Source: Epiperipatus broadwayi
Lineage: Eukaryota > Onychophora > Udeonychophora > Euonychophora > Peripatidae
Assembly: GCA_028023455.1 (NCBI GenBank)
Contig: JAQFVV010006353.1
Coordinates: 188,001-252,000 of the forward strand
Length of the DNA stretch: 64,000 nucleotides
Reading direction: 5' to 3'
Part shown: positions 1 to 10,753 of the stretch, one piece after another
How the letters are laid out: the number at the start of each line of letters is the position of its first letter
Position numbering within the stretch: the first letter of the stretch is position 1
Position numbers and translations under genes: made by a program
Notes under the pieces: model-generated
The model's database searches: none
Told to the model about the DNA's origin: nothing
What the model saw: only the letters and a program-made list of their open reading frames with translations

Positions 1-510
1 CTACCTACTACCTACCTTGTAATAAATTTGTCAATTTGAATTTTTCTTTTCATTATTCCTATAAAAATATAGACATAAATATACACACACACACTGATTA
101 GTCAATTGTGTTTTTGACTTATTTAAAAAAGACTAATTTAGCATTTTAATTTTCCACTAAATTATTTTAAAATAGTGGTTTACTATTTTTTAAGAATGCT
201 GTTTTTTTTTTTATTATTATTGTTTTTTAAAATAAATTTTAAAACTACTTTGTGGATTATACTTTGTAATCTGCATTTTCTTTATCTAACACAAAGAAGA
301 AAAATAAATGAAAAAGTCATTGAATTATTTTTTTTTTCTATCCAACTATAAGAAAGAATTCTATTCAAACGTCATATTACTTAAAATTTCATATTTAAAT
401 GTTGGAAAGAACAATTCTATTTCTTTTTTCCAAACACTTCAATTTAATACTACAAGAATATATCAATTTTAAATAACATTAAATAAATGATACTACATTT
501 ATTTTGCTGT
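1..510. other. AT-rich DNA, no gene seen
   Basis: Low-complexity AT-rich sequence with A and T runs and a short CA repeat near 85-95. No coding potential or recognised repeat is seen before the Penelope-derived block that starts near 513. Confidence 0.6.
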
Positions 511-512
511 GA

Positions 513-1252
513 CCAATCTCAAACAATAACATGTCTGAATGCGAGATGAGAAATGAGATTCAGCTTAAAGTAGTTTAGCATTCAAAATATGAGGCTCATC
601 CAAATGTTTATTTCCTTCAGTTTTTTCACCTATTGATTTTAAGTTAATTTTAGATAAAATGAGCGGTTTCCGCATAGCTGGAATATGTTGAGCTTCATCA
701 GCTCTATTCAACCAGTAGGTTCTATTTAATATTTCAATTGATTCCCTCGTGGTTCTTAAATCATACCTTTTCAAATTAGCAAGTATTTTCGCATTGTCAA
801 AATCAGGTATGTGACTAATTTCTAAAAAATGGAATGTAAAAACTGATGTGTTAATTTTCTGATTAAAAGCATTTTTATATTCCTTAATTCTGACATTTAT
901 TCATCTATTAGAATGATCTACATAGCTTCTTGAGCACTGCAAGCATGGAATTTTATAAACCCTCTGGTGTTCCAAAAACAATCTGTCTTTAGGTTTATGT
1001 AAAAAATAACCAAGTTTCTTGCCAGTAAAATAAGAGTCTTTATATTAAAACAAGATAGTCTTTTACTGATCCTGTCAGTAATTCCCTTAATATAAGTAAG
1101 ATGAATTGTCACTTCTATCATTTTTTCCCTTTAGCGCTATGTAAAGCCTTACATATGATCTATTATAATCATTAGAAAGTAGAAGATTTTTTGCAAGTTC
1201 TGTTTCTTGAGCAAGATGATCTTTATCAGACAAACTATAAGCTCTAGTCAAA
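513..1252 (-). pseudogene. Penelope-like element C-terminus (GIY-YIG), left arm
   Basis: Read on the minus strand, this is a broken copy of the C-terminal part of a Penelope-like retroelement protein, where a GIY-YIG nuclease follows the reverse transcriptase. The recognisable end reads like RTTRESIEILNR followed by LNRADEAQHIPAM, the usual end of the family nuclease domain (…N(R/D)…LP…W). Upstream lie a degraded GIY motif and the RIKEH-type helix. The frame is broken several times, including a TGA just before the INVR stretch that is also present in the right arm. The copy lies head to head with the right arm at 1310-2020, separated by about 57 bases. There is no RT domain, so this is a terminal fragment and cannot be functional. 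The family assignment is from motifs only. Confidence 0.7.
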
Positions 1253-1309
1253 AAAATTTTTGCTACAGAAGGTATCACCCTGCTTAAATATTTTCCGTAG
1301 CAAAGAATC

Positions 1310-2020
1310 TTTTGACTAGAGCTTATAGTTTGTCTGATAAAGATCATCTTGCTCAAGAAATAGAACTTGCAAAAAATATACTTTCTAATGATTATAATAA
1401 AAACATTATATGTAAGGCTTTACATAGCATTGATGCTAAAGGGATATTAAGGGAGTTATTGACAGGTTCAGTAGAAGACTATCTTGTTTTAATATAAACT
1501 GGCAAGAAAATTGGTTATTTTTTACATAAACCTAGACAGATTATTTTTGTAACACCAGGGGATTTATGAAATTCCATGTTTGCAGTACTCAAGAAGCTAT
1601 GTAGGCCAGTCTAGTAGATGAATAAATGTCAGAATTAAGGAACATAAAAATGCTTTTAATCAGAAAATTAACACATCAGTTTTTACATCCCATTTTTTAG
1701 AAATTAGTCACAAACCTGATTTTGACAATGCGAAAATACTTGCTAATTTGGAAAAGTATGATGTAAGAACCACGAGAGAGTCAATTGAAATATTAAAGAG
1801 ATCTACTGGTTTAAATAGAGCTGATGACGCTCAACATATTCCAGCTATGTGGAAATTTCTCATTTTATCACTGTCTTCTAATAATATTAACGTAAAATTA
1901 ATGGGTGAAAAAACTGAAGGAAATAAACATGTTGATAAGACTCATATTTTGAATGCTAAACTACTTTAAGCTGAATCTCATTTCTCATCTCACATTCAGT
2001 TACGTTATTGTTCGAGATCT
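1310..2020 (+). pseudogene. Penelope-like element C-terminus (GIY-YIG), right arm
   Basis: Plus-strand copy of the same Penelope-like terminus. Around 1558-1605 the translation gives GIYEIPC, then SYVGQSS, the GIY...YVG pair that defines the nuclease. It continues INVRIKEHKNAF (1620-1655), TSHFLEISHKPDFDNAKIL (about 1685-1740), VRTTRESIEILKR and LNRADDAQHIPAMW (about 1763-1855). One in-frame TGA at about 1619 replaces the residue before INVR, where relatives often have Trp, and there are further breaks upstream near 1500. The arm is an inverted duplicate of 513-1252, with scattered mismatches and an extra short insertion near 1865-1890. A hairpin motif typical of such elements follows at 2219-2250. 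It is a dead fragment without the RT core. Confidence 0.75.
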
Positions 2021-2218
2021 AACGACTTTCCTTTCAAAAGTTAACCTTGCCAATGGCAGATGCTAGTTCATCAAAATATTGGTATGTAATGGAAAATAAT
2101 CCATGGTTCAAACCAAAAAACAATTTATCTACATCATTCAACCATGAACATGTCAAATACAATATTAATTATATAGTTTAAATAATATATTTTTGTATTA
2201 TATATTTCTATCTTATAG

Positions 2219-2250
2219 CTCTGAGGAAGACTGCTGGTTGGTCGAAACTG
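2219..2250 (+). other. Hairpin motif downstream of Penelope copy
   Basis: CTCTGAGGAAGAC, a 9-base loop, then GTCGAAAC. GAC can pair with GTC. The pattern CTGANGA-stem-GAAA resembles the conserved core of a hammerhead ribozyme but has one extra A before the stem. Related copies occur at 19984-20014, 57695-57725 and 60292-60328. Whether it is a ribozyme is inference. Confidence 0.5.
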
Positions 2251-2624
2251 TAAGAAAATTGTCAAATAAAAAATAAATTATTGCATTGTAAAAAGCTATA
2301 GAAAGTATTTATTTGTTATATAAGAATTAACGAATGCATAAAGAAATAAAAAAGTAAAAGAATAATAGCAATTTATGCTTCATTAGATTTGTCTTAAGTT
2401 GTGACTGAATTCACCAATCCTTAAAATGATACTGGATTTTAGGAATTCTTGATCGATAAAAGATTTTGTGAGAGTAGAAATTGGTAGAGGGATTGCTACA
2501 TTTAATAGACACATTAAAATTTATTTCAGATGTATAATTTTAAGAAAAAATACTTCTATAGGTTATTTTAATGCAAACTATGGTTAGAACAGATATAATT
2601 CATAGAGCATTTCACAGAGACATT

Positions 2625-2900
2625 AACATTCATTAGAAACAGTAGCAATTCTCTCTATACAATAGTGCCACCTAGTGCAAGCCATAGTAATCAATGGGTG
2701 CTGAAAATTTGGGCATTAAATCTCTATTAATGCTATTCATCCAATATGCCCATATTAATAGATTTTGATGCACAAACTTTCAGCAATCCATTGATTACTA
2801 TAGTTTGCAAAAGATGGCATAATTGCATAAAGAGTTGCTACTTTTTAACAATCAAAAGGTGGTCATGTGACATTTTAATGATTTAATAACATTCATTAGA
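2625..2900. mobile_element. Fold-back element FB, copy 1, with 13-bp target duplication
   Basis: A near-palindromic element of about 250 bases (2638-2887). The left arm carries ATAGTGCCACCTAGTGCAAG and then AGTAATCAATGGGTGCTG; the right arm carries their complements near 2777-2815. It ends with a GGTGGTCATGTGA tail. It is bounded by the 13-base direct repeat AACATTCATTAGA (2625-2637 and 2888-2900). It has no coding capacity. The same family recurs near 8.6, 14.2, 14.6, 18.7, 26.7 and 37.8 kb. Confidence 0.7.
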
Positions 2901-3089
2901 CTGGAATCATTTAAAATAAAGTACACTTTTCAAATCACCTTAGAATACCTGCAGACAAAATCAAGAGATTTTAAAATCAATTGTACTTAAGCATTTCTTG
3001 GAACCATTTTGATTGTACTGGGTGCTCCACCAATAGTATGGAAGTCTGTCCTTTAAAGTGTGGAGATTTGCTATCTTAATACAAATTGA

Positions 3090-3200
3090 GCACTGATTAT
3101 GTATATATGTGCAGGAGATGATGGTCTGGATCAACCTGACGAGTGCTGGTTCAGCATGAAATACATATATTGGAGATCATTTATCTTTTTTACATATGTG
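3090..3200. repeat. Fragment of palindromic repeat family D
   Basis: Contains GGTCTGGATCAACCTGACGA, a GTGCTGGTTCAGCATGA segment and then an ATCATTTATCTTTTTTACAT block. These match, with changes, the better preserved family D copies at 15.8-16.3, 58.7-59.5 and 62.0-62.4 kb. Only the central part is recognisable here. Confidence 0.45.
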
Positions 3201-3839
3201 TAGTCATGTGTATCAGGTGTATGAGATAGTGTAGATAGCTGAAGAAAGCTTGGAAGTCTATGTTCAAATTTCCTACATTATATCTAGACTCCAACTATAT
3301 AATGTATACTTGTATTCAAAATATTAATTAAAATTCTGAAAGTTTTAAATGAGCTGCCAACCAGAGGATTAATTTTGATAAAAATTAATAAATCAATACA
3401 CATTTGCTAACTTAATATGTCAGTAGTGGTGCCATGTCTGAAAAAAGATCCAGAGTGCATACTAAAGTGGTACCCATTTTTTCCCATCCATTGCAGAAAT
3501 ACATTATTTATGTGGTACTGGAAATTAAAGTCTGTCCTTAACATTTTTAATACTCAAAACTGATTGATTTTCTTTTCTCAATGGATAACTGCTACAACAA
3601 TGTGCAACAGTTATTTAATCTACAGCTGAGCAAAACAGTAAGAAAAATAGAAAAACAAAAATGAATTTACAATAAAATTTTCTTTTCTATACTAAGACTG
3701 TTTTTTTTTTAATAATCTTATTTGTTTGCTTTAATTAGTATTCTCAACTATTTTTACTAATTAATAATTATTTTTAAATGCTTTTATTTAAGTAAGAAAC
3801 TTTGTTTGTTTATTTAGGATACATTTATAATTGGGATGT

Positions 3840-4260
3840 AACAGGCTTCTATCAAATGGATTTTTTTGAAATTGTGTATATATGAGAGGGTACCCTTCCC
3901 CCTCAACCAGAATTTTGTAATAAAATATTGTGTACATAATTTTAGGTAATACAAATTGAATCTCCTTCAAAGTATTGTTCATTTGATGCAATGCACATTC
4001 TAAACAAGCTTTCCACTTTTCAAAGTATTGCTGTAATTCTTGCAACATGATGTCTTTTAATGTTGCTATTATTTCTTTCATTACCACTTTGGAGTCTGAA
4101 AACTTTTTCTTTGAGGAATTCAGGAAAATAAAAAGAAGTCATATTGAATGTGATTGGGTGAAGATATCTGATGGATAAGCTAGGTCATGCTATTTTTAAT
4201 TAAAAATTGTTTCAAACCCAAGGCTTTTTGTGTTGGTACATTGTCATGGTAAATCTCACA
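3840..4260 (-). pseudogene. mariner-family transposase, C-terminal remnant
   Basis: On the minus strand, starting near 4250, the translation reads YHDNVPTQKALGLKQFL, then KNSMT, a stop, and about 14 residues later IQYDFFLF. Mariner transposases have HHDNAPAH...FLxKNS and, after 34 residues, CDFFLFP. The Asp of HDN (codon at 4243-4245) and the Asp of YDFF (codon at 4138-4140) are 34 residues apart, which fits the DD34D catalytic triad. After a frameshift the frame resumes near 4090 as IATLKDI...QQYFEKWKACLECAL, the FQxCFxxWxxRxxxCI segment of the family. The first catalytic Asp and the N-terminal helix-turn-helix domains were not found, and no TIRs were identified. It is an inactive fossil. 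Confidence 0.75.
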
Positions 4261-4609
4261 CTCCCCACTTTGTGACAAATTGGGACATTTTTGGTTTGCT
4301 GCATCTCACAAACTTTTTAGAATTTATAGGTAATAATACCTGACAATTCTGCATGAATTCTGATTGGACAATACTATTTGCAGGAAAGAAATCAGCATTG
4401 TCTTGACAATGGACATCACTTGCCAAAATTTTGTTTTCCCCCCAGAGCAGCTTACTTATAAACTGTTTCAAGCATTACAACTGCATCCCTTCCCGTTTTC
4501 TCTAACAGAAACCAGAATTTCATGACATTCTAATCTTTCAGTCTTTACAAAAATTGACAAATAAGCAAAGCACACTCTCCAAAGTTTCAAACTCTATCAC
4601 TGCATTACA

Positions 4610-5100
4610 CCACTCAGGGGTGTCAAAAGTACTTGAACTGAAATCAAGGCCATTGTACTCCCAAGTCTGACTCTACCGCTCCACTAAATCATGCAAAGAA
4701 AATTTAAGACTTTATGGCTTGAGGGACTTGAGGTTCAAGCACTGTTAGTCCCAGAACTAGAATCAATATGAGGCCTTTTTGCTCCTGAGTCTGACACTCA
4801 ACCATTGTGCTAAATCATGCAAAGAAAATTAAATGGTTTGGTGGTCTGTAAGTTCAAGCACTGTTAGTCCCAGAACTAGAATCAATATGAGGACTTGAAT
4901 CTGGCACTCTATCACTGCACTAAATGCATAGGGGGAATGAACAAATCAAATGGCTTTGTGACTTAGGAATTCATCGGAAGTTTGAATGCCAAAAGCACTA
5001 GAACTGGAATTGATCTGAAGACCTTGCCCCCTGGAATCTGAACATCTACTACTGCACTAGTCAACACAGGGCAAAAGAATTTTTGAGTACAGGAAGTGCC
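4610..5100. repeat. Imperfect tandem repeat, unit about 130 bases
   Basis: The phrases AAGCACTGTTAGTCCCAGAA and CTAGAATCAATATGAGG recur at 4737-4774 and 4857-4894, each followed by a variant of TCTGGCACTCTATCACTGCA-CTAAAT-GCA. Weaker versions lie at 4610-4700 and 4985-5065. This is an old tandem array of three to four units. It is not coding. Confidence 0.6.
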
Positions 5101-5785
5101 AGAAAGTTCCACAATCAGTCGTTCTGCCACTTAAACACACTGTGCAAAACAAACAAGGCTACAACACTCATGTTTCTCGTGCTGCCACATCTCTCTAATA
5201 ACTGAGCCTAACATTGCTTAACTTCAGTGATCAGATAGGAACTTGGTGTCCAATGGATGGCAGCAATCATGCAGTCCAGTTTTGATGTGTCACATAAAGC
5301 AATTGGTTTCCATCTGTTAAATGTACTTCATCTTGCGATGGATTCCTGACAAATGAGAAATGCATCTAGATATGAAATAAGAGAACACTAGATGATAAAT
5401 TCTAGGATTATTGCTAACTGAAGCATATTGACCATAGACTTTGACTTCTTGATGCATTTTTTATCCATTTTACACACACACACACACATGCACAAATCTT
5501 TCATAGATCACACCATCTAATAATCAAATGAAGTATTCCTTAAATTTTGGAAAAGACATTGTGCACATGTATATAATGAGTCTATTCTAGATTTGTTTTA
5601 ATTTTTAAAAAAATGCTTTGCATGAGGTAGGTCTCTTTTTCAGCAATATGTAAAGTGGAATCATGTGATAGAGGCATGTGATATTTTATTGATTAGGCAG
5701 ATCTTAAAATTATCACTGGACTTGAGTTCTCCAATTTGTTGATAGCTAAAAAATAAAATGTGAAAAAATCCAATATAAATATGTT

Positions 5786-6545
5786 AATGAGAAGCACTTT
5801 GTGGGCTCAAATGGAAGATTAAGGGAGTAAAAAGTAAATGAAGACTTTTTAAATCATACAGATTTTGCAGATAATGCGGTTGCTTTAGATAATAATGCTC
5901 CAAAGCTTTAGGAAACATTGCAAGAATTATTAAGGTGAAAGTAAGAAAATAGGACTGAAGATAAATGCTGTTCAATGGATTTCCCCAAAAAGAAGAAAAT
6001 AAAGACTGATAAAGATGAATTAAGAGAAGTAAATAACTACAAATACTTTGATCATATTAATAGTACAAATGGAAACACAATGAATGAAATTAATCATAGA
6101 ATTAAACTTGAATGAAGTGCTTTTGGTAGAAATAACTTAATAGTAAAAAGAAATACACCTAAGTGCTTGAAAAGTAAATTTTTTAATAAATATGTTTGTT
6201 TACTTATGAATCTAAGACTTGGACATTTAACAGAAGAACAACACAGAGACTTCAGATCACTCAATAATGTATAAAAAGATGTATGTTAGGGGCAACAAGA
6301 AGGAATGAGAGAACAAACAGATGTTACTGATATCATTAAAAGAATAAAAGGTTGAAGGAGATGGTCTGTACATAATGGTAGAGGAGATGATGATAGAGAT
6401 ACATTGTTGAAATCTTAACAGAATTTGACGAAATTGTAAAACATCTAGAAAGAGACCACATGCGAGATGGATGGAGAGAGGCTAGAGATCATGAAACTTG
6501 ATTAAACTCGGGGAAACAGTAGCTCAAATATTTGTCGAAAACTAC
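5786..6545 (+). pseudogene. LINE A, decayed RT C-terminus copy
   Basis: Diverged copy of the part of LINE A matching 13160-13990. Recognisable landmarks are a TTTTGCAGATAATGC stretch (the FADD region, with the second Asp codon altered to Asn), EVNNYKYF and the GNTMNEINHRIKL-like stretch. Then come the cysteine-containing CMLGATRR-like stretch and the RPHARWMER-like end. Several stops and frameshifts make it non-functional. It lacks the GETFILQWIDNG ending and the GAT-rich tail, running instead into a T-rich stretch near 6580. Confidence 0.7.
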
Positions 6546-7407
6546 TGTACATTAAGGAAAAAAATTTGAATTCGTCCATCGTTTTTTTTTTTTTATAGTC
6601 GGGATTTTCATACAAAGTGAAAAACTATTCTGAAAATGAACCCGGAAACAAACACAGACTGTAAATAAATATTTATTCCGGATTTGTTGGCAGAAATTTT
6701 ATTGGACTAGAAATGATTCTCATAAATTAAATTCGGTGAAAATTAGTAAATTAATCAAATAACCATTATTGCATCAGCCACCTGAAACAATCTTTAATGG
6801 CATTTTTTCAATTTCTGAAAAGATATTTGCATATCCTGCTTTGTTTCTGAAATATTTCAAGTATGATGCAATATGCCACGATCTGAAATGGAAACAAAAA
6901 CTATAGTCATAATATAATTAATAATATGTCACACGTATCTACTTATATGTATATAATTAAACTTATCCAAATTCAAAATTAAAAAAGACTAGCTAAAGAA
7001 AACTAACTCTAGTAACACAACTATTGATGTTCCCGCCAAAAACAGACTTCTCAAGCGCGTAGGATTAAAAACATATCAACAAATACATATTATTACCCAC
7101 AATTCCTAAGTACATTCACCACACCCTTAATATTAAAAGAACTCTTAATTGCTACAGAATCATAGATTTTTATATTAGTTCTTTTTATTTCATATATATA
7201 TGTATGCGTGTGTGTGCGTGATGGATAACTTTTGGATAGCCCATTGCAAGGAACCTTCCACAATCTCTCTATATAAAGTACTGGAGATTAGTAATATCCA
7301 GCAGACTAGATAAATATCAGAGGATGAGGGTTTAAAGTTTTTTTTTGTTTGCTTTAATTTTTTTGCTAGAGGTAGATAGACAAGTCATTTAGCGACCAAT
7401 AACTAGA

Positions 7408-7503
7408 TGTGAAGGAGAAAGGTTAGATGCCGGAGAAATTAGGTTAAACTTGGATAGACCTTCGGCCTGCAATGGATCGACAATGGTTAATGATAATGAT
7501 GTT
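7408..7503 (+). mobile_element. LINE A 3' end fragment
   Basis: GTTAAACTTGGATAGACCTT-CGGCCTGCAATGGATCGACAATGGTTAATGATAATGATG matches the terminal bases of LINE A (13948-14002) including the triplet-rich tail. It is a severely 5'-truncated copy. The left limit is uncertain. Confidence 0.6.
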
Positions 7504-7879
7504 GAAGTAATTGGTCAGATGAATTGTCTGTGATTTTACTGTCTGCAATCTGGAAAAATGTATGTTTTATTCCAATTCAAATCCTAAAGCACTAGAATGT
7601 AATGTTTATATATATATGAGGGTGCGCGCGAGTATAGATTTTACCTAAGCTCAATTAAAAAGTAAAGTGATACCAAAATATAGGCACAGTGAGAGAGGAT
7701 AGAGATGATTTGAGAAAATCAAAAATTTTGACAATATATAACTTTTTTTTTTTTTTTAAAGCCACACGTGTATATTATTTTAATCTTCTGTTACATCAAT
7801 TTGATAACTAATTTATAGTTCAAAATAAAATATGATGCATTATTTTTAATTTGTTTTTAAAAGATCCTTGGATGAGTAA

Positions 7880-8230
7880 CAACACCTTTTAGAAAAATCT
7901 TTTTAAAAATTTGCGAGACCGTTTGAATTTTTAGCCACCAGAGGGCTACCATTTTAATAACGCCGACTGACCCACTTTGATGGTGGCCCAGCATCTCACA
8001 GGTGGAATACTTTTAAAATAATATTTATTTAATTTAAAATAAACTTTGTCATAACGACAAACACGTTTTAAAAATGTTTAGAATTTCGCGAGATTTTCTC
8101 AACAAACATTTTACTTACATTTTCTACAAGATAAAAACAGACACCCCCCGCCTCCCAATATTAATTATGATTTTTTAAAAAAAAATAACAAAACAGGTGC
8201 TCGATCTCAAATCGCTGTTCCATTTAAAAC
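7880..8230. other. Unassigned segment with higher GC
   Basis: Contains AGCCACCAGAGGGCTACC near 7935 and a partly complementary TTGATGGTGGCCC near 7978, suggesting a small hairpin element. TTTAAAATAATATTTATT-rich sequence follows. No coding frame is present and no second copy was recognised in the window. Confidence 0.3.
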
Positions 8231-8629
8231 ATTAGAAAATATACAATAACAAATTCGCAATAAGATGAGACTGGTCATGAAGAAAACTACTTACATTATT
8301 TTTATTTAGACATATTGATATTTAATTTAAAATTCAAGACAAAAAAAATAACGATAATTGGAATAGTCTATTAGCAATTATTTCACCTATCTCACTATGT
8401 TTATTTTACGTCATCTTGTGGTTAATAATAGGTGCTAGATGAGAGTGCTTAATAAATGCCTATTCAGTGCTGTTCCATTCAATATCCCTAGACTAGTTTT
8501 TAACTTATGGCTGTCATCTGTGAGGAGCTTTTAAATTTTTGAACAATTTACTTAGACTTTTTGGATCTAATGTACTTTTCTTGTAGAAACCACTTATATA
8601 TATATATATACCATCAGAAAGCACACACC

Positions 8630-8935
8630 CCCACACAGTAGTGCCACCTAGTACAAGCTCTAGTAATCAATAGAAGCTAGAAAATTGTACATTAAATCCA
8701 GTGTCTATTCCCAGAATAGTTTCTAGCTCATGGCTTTAATCAGTAGGGGACCTTGGACCTTGGAATAGTGCAATGCCCCAGTTCCACGCCTCCTAATTTG
8801 ATGAAAGCCACAAGTCAGAAACTATTCTGAAGATATTGGATAGATAGTAATTGGATAAGTGTTAAAATGCACAACCTCTAGCATCTATTGATTTCTAGAG
8901 TTTGCACCAGGTGGTACTATTGTATGGAAATATTT
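8630..8935. mobile_element. Fold-back element FB, copy 2
   Basis: Left arm ACAGTAGTGCCACCTAGTAC...AGTAATCAATAGAAGC and right arm GCATCTATTGATT...GGTGGTACTATTGTATGG form a long imperfect inverted repeat. The loop (about 8740-8810) contains the shared TAGTTTCTAGCTCATGGCTT and its complement. It is non-coding. Confidence 0.65.
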
Positions 8936-8969
8936 GTTTCTGTTTTAACAGGTTCGTAGGTATATGAAA

Positions 8970-8985
8970 TGATGATGATGATGAT
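8970..8985. repeat. (GAT)n microsatellite
   Basis: GATGATGATGATGATGTGATG. Short triplet run. It may be a relic of a LINE A tail, but no LINE A sequence is recognisable just before it. Confidence 0.5.
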
Positions 8986-9499
8986 GTGATGTTTTAAAGG
9001 TTTTATATATCATCAAACTAAATGCATAAGCAAAGATCATGGTGACACAATGCATGTGATATAAATAGTCTACATGGATATATGAATTGAACAAGATGCA
9101 TAAAGTTTATACTTGTTTTAATTAGTTTTAAAACTTCAATTCAGAAGATAAGTAATAAAAAATAAAAATATGAATCAATAACTTGGCGACTAATTAATTG
9201 CTATTATTATTGGAAAGAATGTGTAAACTATGAATTTATATAAGTGTATTGAGCTGTGTGGTTCAATATGACAAATTCAAATTGTAAAGTTTTCTAGGTT
9301 GATGCTCAACCTATTACTTCCAATATAACATAATCCCCTAAACTAATTATTAAGTTTTTATTGTAAATATCTGACCAATGAATTGAACTTGAAGTGAGCA
9401 TTGTTTATAAGTTTGTTGAAATGATTTTTAGGAACTAATTTGTAAATTGTTGTAACATATTCAGATTTAGTTGGTTTGTGAATAAATTTATATATTCTC

Positions 9500-9885
9500 A
9501 TGCAGAGGAAAAACTAATAGATAAAATTAATCATAGTTGGTAATGATAACTCAACATTAAAAAGAAATATGCCTATTGGGTTTGAAAAGAAGCATTTTTG
9601 ATAAATGGATTTTACCAGTTATTTTATAGATTTGAGACTTGTAATAGTTAATAAAGAAGAAATACAAAAACTTTAGATAACTCAATGAAGTATGGAGAGA
9701 TGTATGTTGGGGATAACAAGAATAGAAAGTGAAATAATTGGGCAAGAAAACAATAGATATCACTGTTATCATAGAAAAATTAGAAGACGGAAATGGAATT
9801 GGGCTGGACATATTGCTAGAAGAGAAGGTAGTAGATGTGGATAGTTGAGGTCTTAAATAGAATTCAAAGAGATGGTAAAAGATGG
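9500..9885 (+). pseudogene. LINE A copy A3, 5' part before an insertion
   Basis: Matches 13470-13855 of LINE A: ATTAATCATAG, AAGAAATATGCCTATTGGGT, TTTACCAGTTATTTTATAG, GAGATGTATGTTGGGGATAA and TTGGGCTGGACATATTGCTA. Many stops are present. Similarity stops abruptly at GATGGTAAAAGATGG where repeat C begins. The 3' end of the same copy resumes near 10210. Confidence 0.7.
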
Positions 9886-10205
9886 TACTTGTGTATTATC
9901 CTGTTTATCAAGCTTGACATCCATTTTTTTAATTATACAGTTTCAGGGCCATACAATAAATATTTAAAACAAAATGGCTGACAAGAAATAGTCATATTCA
10001 ATATTTACATTCTTTTTTTTATTATTATTGTTATTTTTTTTAAAAAAAATTTTCAGCAAAAATTAATTATAATTATTTATTATTATTTTTTTGTATTAAG
10101 TCAATTCATTAATATAAAAATAATAAAACATAAGAAATGTAAAATGTTATATCATGCACATTAACACAGACTTTAACTTATATATAAGAAACAGAAATTG
10201 TCATA
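9886..10205 (+). repeat. Repeat family C, inserted in LINE A copy
   Basis: Starts TACTTGTGTATTATCCTGTT and contains AGTTTCAGGGCCATACAATA, AACAAAATGGCTGACAAG and a long T/A-rich tail. A second copy with the same order lies at 29765-29995 and a third, inverted and partial, at 33055-33180. It splits LINE A copy A3. It is non-coding and of unknown class. Confidence 0.6.
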
Positions 10206-10209
10206 TTGT

Positions 10210-10310
10210 GTATTCTGATATGATGTGAAGAAGTGAAACTAATCGGATTAAACTTGAAGAGATTTTCAGGTCTTAGTGGATTGATAATGGGTGAAAATGA
10301 TGGAAGATGA
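10210..10310 (+). mobile_element. LINE A copy A3, 3' end after the insertion
   Basis: GATTAAACTTGAAGAGATTT and TTAGTGGATTGATAATGGGT-GAAAATGATGG match the last 60 bases of LINE A and continue the copy interrupted at 9885. Confidence 0.6.
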
Positions 10311-10599
10311 TTCTCAGTATTGCAAATGGAATAGCTATGATTTAATACAGATATTAAACAATGTCAATAATTTTTTTTAATATTTTATTTTCAAATTCTT
10401 TCCTACAGAGATCTGTTAAATATCCATTTAGACTATTTCCTATATTTATTTGCTTAAAAATTTATTTCCTGATATTGTTACAGCATATCCTGAATAGTTG
10501 TTGTAGATATTTCTATTTTTGTATCTTTTCTATTATTCTAAAGTTGATATCTGTTTAACAGCTATATTGATATTTTCATATATACTTTAATAAAGTACC

Positions 10600-10752
10600 A
10601 TTGTTATTAACAAATTTCCTTAGTTCTATTGAAAATTATGACAAATATTTATTTTGTTATTTTAAATAATTTACATTTTTGATTTTGCATAAATTGTTTC
10701 TATTGATAGCTCTTTCAATAGCTGAATCATCAGTAATAATGTGTACATACTT
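10600..10752 (+). repeat. Left member of an old direct repeat flanking LINE A
   Basis: Begins AACAAATTTCCTTAGTTCTA and ends TTCAATAGCTGAATCATCAG...GTACATACTTG. The same order of words (AACAAATTCTTTTAGTTCTA...TTCAATAGCTGATTATGCAA...GTATACTTC) occurs at 14008-14160, right after the LINE. The two are diverged but colinear over about 150 bases. Confidence 0.55.
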
Positions 10753-10753
10753 G

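Noticed and set aside
8588-8610. TA microsatellite as origin or regulatory site
   Set aside because: Simple repeats of this kind are everywhere in the window and show no special context.
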